Source: Actinoplanes palleronii (GTDB lineage Bacteria; Actinomycetota; Actinomycetes; Mycobacteriales; Micromonosporaceae). From it: a stretch of DNA of 64,000 nucleotides. The position numbers and the translations under genes were made by a program. Positions 60,900-64,000 of the stretch are shown one piece after another (position 1 is the stretch's first letter; every line of letters begins with the position of its first letter). Location of the stretch: assembly GCF_016862315.1 (NCBI RefSeq), contig NZ_BOMS01000014.1, forward strand, positions 124,001 to 188,000. Reading direction: 5' to 3'. The notes beneath the pieces were generated by a model. That model was not told the DNA's origin and did no database searches. It saw nothing but the letters and a program-made list of their open reading frames with translations.

Positions 60900-61949
60900 C
60901 TAATCGGTCACCTCGTCGTAGTACGGGTCGTACCTGACCGCGATCGGCTCGACGACGCCGGGCTGGCCCTCGGTCTGCGTGCCGATCGTCAGCCGGTCGG
61001 TCTCCTCGAGGTGGGTGCCGTGGCCCTTGTCGTCGCGGACGCTCTTCTCCGAGGTCTCGGTGACCACCTGATCGCCCGGGTCCAGATCGGTGATCTTCCG
61101 GTTGGTGACGGCGCCCTTGGCGTTCATGGTGTCCTCCACCTGATGCCGGACATCACCCCCTGAGGTGTACGAGGTGGTCTCGACACTGCCGCCGGTCGGC
61201 TTGCCCTTGGCGTCGAACGACCGCGTGGTGGTGGTCTGCGTGTCGGTCCGGCTGTCGAAGCTGACCACGGTGTGCGTGGAGCCGCTCGCGACGACGTGGC
61301 CCTTGGCGTTGTAGATGGTGGTGGTGACGACCGTGCCGTTGCCCGGGACGGTCACCGTGACCATCTCGCGCCGCTCGCCGTTCGGTCCGGTGGCGGTCTG
61401 CAGCGTCTGGTTCGGGCCGAGCTGCTTGGCCTCCCCGTCGTCGGTCCACAGCTCGCTCCCGGCGCTCAGCGGCTTGCCCTTCTGCTCGGACAGCTGCTCC
61501 GCGTACGTCTTCCCGATGCTCGAGGGCAGCCCGTCCGGCCGGGGGACGCTCTTGTCGCCGAACGCGAAGAGCACGTCGTTGAGGGACGCGGCCGACATGG
61601 CGTCGTTCGCTTCGTACGAGTCGGCGACGGTCTGCGCCGCCATCCCGACGTTGTGCAGGGTCTTGCCCAGCTGACCGAGATAGACCAGGAACTCCGACCC
61701 GTTCGCGGTGAGCATCGACTTCGCCGCGGTGGCCTCACCCAGCACGTCACCGGTCCACGCGTCGTTCGGCATGGAGATCAGCCGGCTCAGGTGCGCGCCA
61801 CGCGCTCCGAGGTCGAGCTGCTGATCGGCCATGTGCTTCGCGTACGCCCGCAGGCCCTGCAGGTCGACCTTCAGCGGCGGCCCGCCGCCGAGCCAGTCGG
61901 CCTGCGTGTTCGTGGCGGTCTGCTCCGCGTACGGATCGATGTCGCTCAT
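60900..61949 (-). CDS. WXG100/ESX-like protein with a repetitive C-terminal half
   Basis: The 349-residue protein has an N-terminal helical part of ESX type (VDLQGLRAYAKHMADQQLDL, then NDAWTGDVLGEATAAKSML with the WTG kink, and VADSYEANDAM). From about residue 195 it changes to repeated beta-hairpin-like units: IYNAKGHVVASGSTHTVV, SFDAKGKPTGGSVETTSY and TMNAKGAVTNRKITDL, a pattern like YD/RHS repeats in short form. ATG at 61949 has GGGGAGG upstream; the frame further upstream is spurious. It is the first gene of the minus-strand part of the divergent cluster. Confidence 0.7.
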   Translation of the reverse strand: MSDIDPYAEQTATNTQADWLGGGPPLKVDLQGLRAYAKHMADQQLDLGARGAHLSRLISMPNDAWTGDVLGEATAAKSMLTANGSEFLVYLGQLGKTLHNVGMAAQTVADSYEANDAMSAASLNDVLFAFGDKSVPRPDGLPSSIGKTYAEQLSEQKGKPLSAGSELWTDDGEAKQLGPNQTLQTATGPNGERREMVTVTVPGNGTVVTTTIYNAKGHVVASGSTHTVVSFDSRTDTQTTTTRSFDAKGKPTGGSVETTSYTSGGDVRHQVEDTMNAKGAVTNRKITDLDPGDQVVTETSEKSVRDDKGHGTHLEETDRLTIGTQTEGQPGVVEPIAVRYDPYYDEVTD

Positions 61950-61992
61950 CACGCCTCCCCGGTTTCCGCCGCGTGGCCGCCGTCGGAGGTTA

Positions 61993-62068
61993 GTACACCG
62001 GGTGGCCGGATCCGGTTCGGCGCGAGGCCGATGTGGAGGTTCGAACCGAACCCGGCAACCCGGTGTAC
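61993..62068. repeat. Inverted repeat between the divergent ESX-like operons
   Basis: GTACACCGGGT (61993-62003) and ACCCGGTGTAC (62058-62068) are exact complements, and the inner arms continue with CCGGTTCGG and CCGAACC-type pairing. It lies between the two divergent genes (61950-62192), where it could be an operator; no other feature was recognised there. Confidence 0.55.
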
Positions 62069-62192
62069 GACCTGACATAGCCCACACGGCGCAACGGGCG
62101 GGGTAGCCCGATCTATTGCTCTTGGTTACCTTCGGAACACAGTGCGCCACCTTCGAGGATCGGGGTGAACCACGTTGTCAGGAACTCCGGGT

Positions 62193-62534
62193 ATGGGCCA
62201 GGTCCATGCCACTCAGGAACAGCTCAACGCGATGGCGCAGCGGTGCGAGGACACCGGGCAGAACGTGTCCCGGGGGATGGCCCAGCTGCTCGATCGCATC
62301 CAGTCGCTCGGCGGCGGCGGATTCCAGGGCACCGCGAACAACGCGCTCCAGGACGTCTCCGTGCAGCTGAACGACGGCCTCACCAAGATCATCAGGGCGC
62401 TGGACGAGCTCGCCGGGAAGATGAGCAACGCGTCCAAACAGTACGGCGCGCATGACGAGGACGCGGCGCAGGAGATCCGTTCCGCGGCCGCCGCCACCGG
62501 CGACAGTTCCGTCATCAGCATCCTGCGCGGCTGA
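62193..62534 (+). CDS. WXG100 family protein with an FxG kink
   Basis: The 113-residue protein is a small helical hairpin of the ESAT-6/CFP-10 type: MGQVHATQEQLNAMAQRC, then LGGGGFQGTANNALQ at the turn and LTKIIRALDELAGKM in the second helix. The Trp of the usual WxG turn is replaced by Phe. Such proteins are exported by type VII secretion as partners. ATG at 62193 has AGGA nine bases upstream; a TTG at 62175 is possible. It is followed by a canonical WXG100 gene 26 bases later. Confidence 0.8.
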   Translation: MGQVHATQEQLNAMAQRCEDTGQNVSRGMAQLLDRIQSLGGGGFQGTANNALQDVSVQLNDGLTKIIRALDELAGKMSNASKQYGAHDEDAAQEIRSAAAATGDSSVISILRG

Positions 62535-62560
62535 CCGCAGATTCTTCGGAGAGGCGAATC

Positions 62561-62845
62561 ATGAGCATCACCTACAACTTCGGCCAGATCAACGACGTCG
62601 CGGCCGCCATCGGCACCTACGAGGGCCAGATGGACCAGCAGCTCAACGACCTCTACACCGCCTTCACGCAGCTGTTCGCGCAGGACTGGACCGGTTCGGC
62701 CGGCACCGCCTGCGACGAGGCCCGGCAGAAGTGGAACCAGGGCGCCACCGAGATCAAGGCCGCGCTGTCCAGCGTCGGCGTCAAGCTCGGCACCTCCGCC
62801 GAGCGGATGCAGCAGATCGACCAGCAGATCGCTGCCGGGATGTGA
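62561..62845 (+). CDS. WXG100 family protein
   Basis: A 94-residue helical hairpin with SITYNFGQINDVAAAIGTYE, a QDWTGSAG turn (WxG) and ARQKWNQGATEIKAALSSVG in the second helix. Size and motif are canonical for type VII secreted partners. Its neighbour upstream, with the FxG turn, is the likely heterodimer partner. A Shine-Dalgarno-like GGAGAGG precedes the ATG. Confidence 0.88.
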   Translation: MSITYNFGQINDVAAAIGTYEGQMDQQLNDLYTAFTQLFAQDWTGSAGTACDEARQKWNQGATEIKAALSSVGVKLGTSAERMQQIDQQIAAGM

Positions 62846-62899
62846 GTCGCACCGGCCGCCGGTGACCACCGGCGGCCGCTGGACGAGAGGTGAGAGCTG

Positions 62900-63307
62900 A
62901 TGGCGGACGTACCCGGGCGCCCCGACTGGAGCGCTCTGCACCACATGGTTTCCGACCTGCGCAAAGCCACCTCCGAACTGCCCGAGATACAGCGGCGGAT
63001 GTTGTCGGTGACCGGTACGGCCTGGTCACCGGACGGACTGATCACGGCAGTGGTCGGGCCGCGGGGCCACCTGATGGAGCTCGAGATCGACCCGCGGGCG
63101 CTCCGCCGGCCGGACTCGAAGGCGCTGTCGGCGACCATCCTGCAGACCGTGCGCGCCGCGATCGAGGACGCCGGCCGGCAGAGCACCGAGGTGCTCGACG
63201 ACGTGCTCCCCGGTGACCTGCGGGCGCTGGCCGGCACCGACGTACGGACCTTCGTCGGCAGCCACGACGCCGATGTGCGGGCCCGGGCGGAGGACGGCCG
63301 TGGGTGA
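62900..63307 (+). CDS. YbaB/EbfC-like protein
   Basis: The 135-residue protein has the YbaB fold: helix DLRKATSELPEIQRRMLSVT, then the GTAWSPDGLITAVVGPRGHLMELEIDPRALRRP strands (core SPDGLITAVVGPRG) and a second helix SKALSATILQTVRAAIEDAG. YbaB proteins bind DNA or nucleoids; in actinobacteria related proteins (EspL-like) occur in ESX loci and aid secretion. GAGAGGTGAGAG lies before the ATG. It overlaps the next gene by 8 bases. Confidence 0.82.
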   Translation: MADVPGRPDWSALHHMVSDLRKATSELPEIQRRMLSVTGTAWSPDGLITAVVGPRGHLMELEIDPRALRRPDSKALSATILQTVRAAIEDAGRQSTEVLDDVLPGDLRALAGTDVRTFVGSHDADVRARAEDGRG

Positions 63308-63677
63308 GTTCGTACAGATCAGGACGTCGCCCGCGGACATCGTCACCATCGCGAACAGCATCCGGAGCCGGGGCGAGGCCCTCGAACGGGCAGTCGCTGC
63401 GCACCTCCCGGCGATCGAGGAGCGCGAACGGCGGGAGAAGACGTTCCCGCCCGACGAGTTCACCGGGGACTTCCACGAGCAGTACACCGCAGCGGCCACC
63501 GGCGTCCGGGGCACCCCCTCGACGGTGAACCAGGCCGTACGGGAGGCCGCGCTCTTCTGCGCCGAGCAGCTGACCCACATCGGCGAGTACGTGGCCGGCG
63601 CGATGGCGACCTACGACGTCACCGATCAGCAGGGTGGCGCCGACATCGCCGCGGCGGGTCACCACGATCCGCGGTGA
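63300..63677 (+). CDS. Small helical ESX-cluster protein
   Basis: The 125-residue protein is mainly helical: TSPADIVTIANSIRSRGEALERAV, a linker with FTGDFHEQY, and VREAALFCAEQLTHIGEYVAGAM in the second helix. The layout matches WXG100-like or ESX-associated helper proteins without the WxG turn. GTG at 63300 overlaps the end of the YbaB-like gene by 8 bases, so the two are translationally coupled. Function unknown. Confidence 0.7.
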   Translation: MGEFVQIRTSPADIVTIANSIRSRGEALERAVAAHLPAIEERERREKTFPPDEFTGDFHEQYTAAATGVRGTPSTVNQAVREAALFCAEQLTHIGEYVAGAMATYDVTDQQGGADIAAAGHHDPR

Positions 63678-63686
63678 GGCGGCATC

Positions 63687-64000
63687 GTGTCCAGCGGTGA
63701 CGATCACGAGATCCTGACCACGTTCCTCGACTGGTTCACGTCGATCGAGGAACACATCCCGGGCGCCCGCGACAAGGTCGGCGAGATCCTGCTCGGTGCG
63801 CTCCCGTTGGCCCGGGCCAACGACCTCTACGACCTCGCCGCCCAGTGGGGTGACCTCGCCGGGACGCTGAACGACGCGTACGAGGACATCGCCCAGGCGG
63901 CCAACGGCATCCTGGAGAACTGGACCGGCGACGAGTCGTCGGCGCAGTTCGCCCAGCAGTGGTTCGACTACCTGGACGGCCTCCGGCAGACCGCCGTCAG
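63687..64000 (+). CDS. WXG100-like protein, 5' part (runs off the window)
   Basis: From GTG at 63687 the frame is open to the end of the window (about 104 residues): SSGDDHEILTTFLDWFTSIE, ALPLARANDLYDLAAQWGDL and GILENWTGDESSAQFAQQW, where WTGD is the WxG-type turn. The longer N-terminal lead compared with simple WXG100 proteins suggests a larger protein, perhaps a polymorphic toxin or PPE-like substrate. It begins 9 bases after the preceding stop. Confidence 0.75.
   Translation, partial: MSSGDDHEILTTFLDWFTSIEEHIPGARDKVGEILLGALPLARANDLYDLAAQWGDLAGTLNDAYEDIAQAANGILENWTGDESSAQFAQQWFDYLDGLRQTAV

Noticed and set aside
62000-62070. A tRNA-like segment containing GGTTCGAACC
   Set aside because: No cloverleaf can be drawn; the sequence is part of the inverted repeat between divergent genes.

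Overview
The window is high-GC actinobacterial chromosome with about 58 supported protein genes, one structural RNA gene and almost no mobile DNA. Third codon positions are overwhelmingly G or C, GTG starts are frequent, many genes lack a Shine-Dalgarno and instead have a -10-like hexamer about 7 nt before the start codon, and the order RNase H/phosphatase - panB - glnA2 - glnE - glnA1 - RDD protein recalls the glnA2/glnE/glnA1 neighbourhood of mycobacteria. The proteins (GH18 chitinase, MptB-like mannosyltransferase, WXG100 genes, DUF3311 plus symporter) fit a Micromonosporaceae member such as Actinoplanes; the genus is an inference.

Region 1-13.5 kb: the 3' end of a histidine phosphatase, a secreted chitinase with a recognisable promoter and operator, then a surface polysaccharide locus. 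It holds a priming sugar transferase, an LCP transferase, a multi-spanning flippase-like protein, an O-antigen ligase/polymerase-like protein, three GT4 glycosyltransferases coupled by GTGA overlaps, a Tat-exported beta-helix protein and a proline-rich membrane protein. Region 13.6-18.6 kb: membrane GT-C-like protein, DUF3311/sodium-solute symporter pair, a membrane protein and a broken small gene beside the RNase P RNA (minus strand). Region 19-26 kb: a stand-alone TIR protein, an aberrant GAPDH paralogue, a PLP-dependent dehydratase, an ABC-2-like membrane protein, an M15 peptidase, a methyltransferase and asd.

Region 26-32.5 kb is dominated by one extraordinary 2054-residue Lys/Ala-repeat protein resembling a giant histone H1 tail. 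Region 32.6-48.2 kb: RNB exonuclease, panB, nadE, glnA2, an ECF sigma factor with a partner gene that appears frameshifted, DUF350, LtrA, YqeY, a WYL regulator, GNAT, VOC, a class I amidotransferase, glnE and an OhrR-type regulator. Region 48-58.9 kb: three membrane glycosyltransferase-like proteins, a secreted phytase-like protein, a DUF218 protein, a small secreted protein, a lipoprotein, and glnA1 with two consecutive GlnR boxes. Region 59-64 kb: a divergent cluster of WXG100/ESX-type proteins with a YbaB-like protein, running off the window.

The most unusual signals are: (1) a dispersed family of about 53-bp near-perfect palindromes (six copies), two of which sit in frame inside a membrane-protein gene and are translated as a loop; (2) the giant Lys/Ala-repeat protein; (3) the GAPDH paralogue lacking the catalytic His and phosphate-site motifs; and (4) the GlnR/GlnE/GlnA arrangement in which only one of two glutamine synthetases retains the adenylylation tyrosine.
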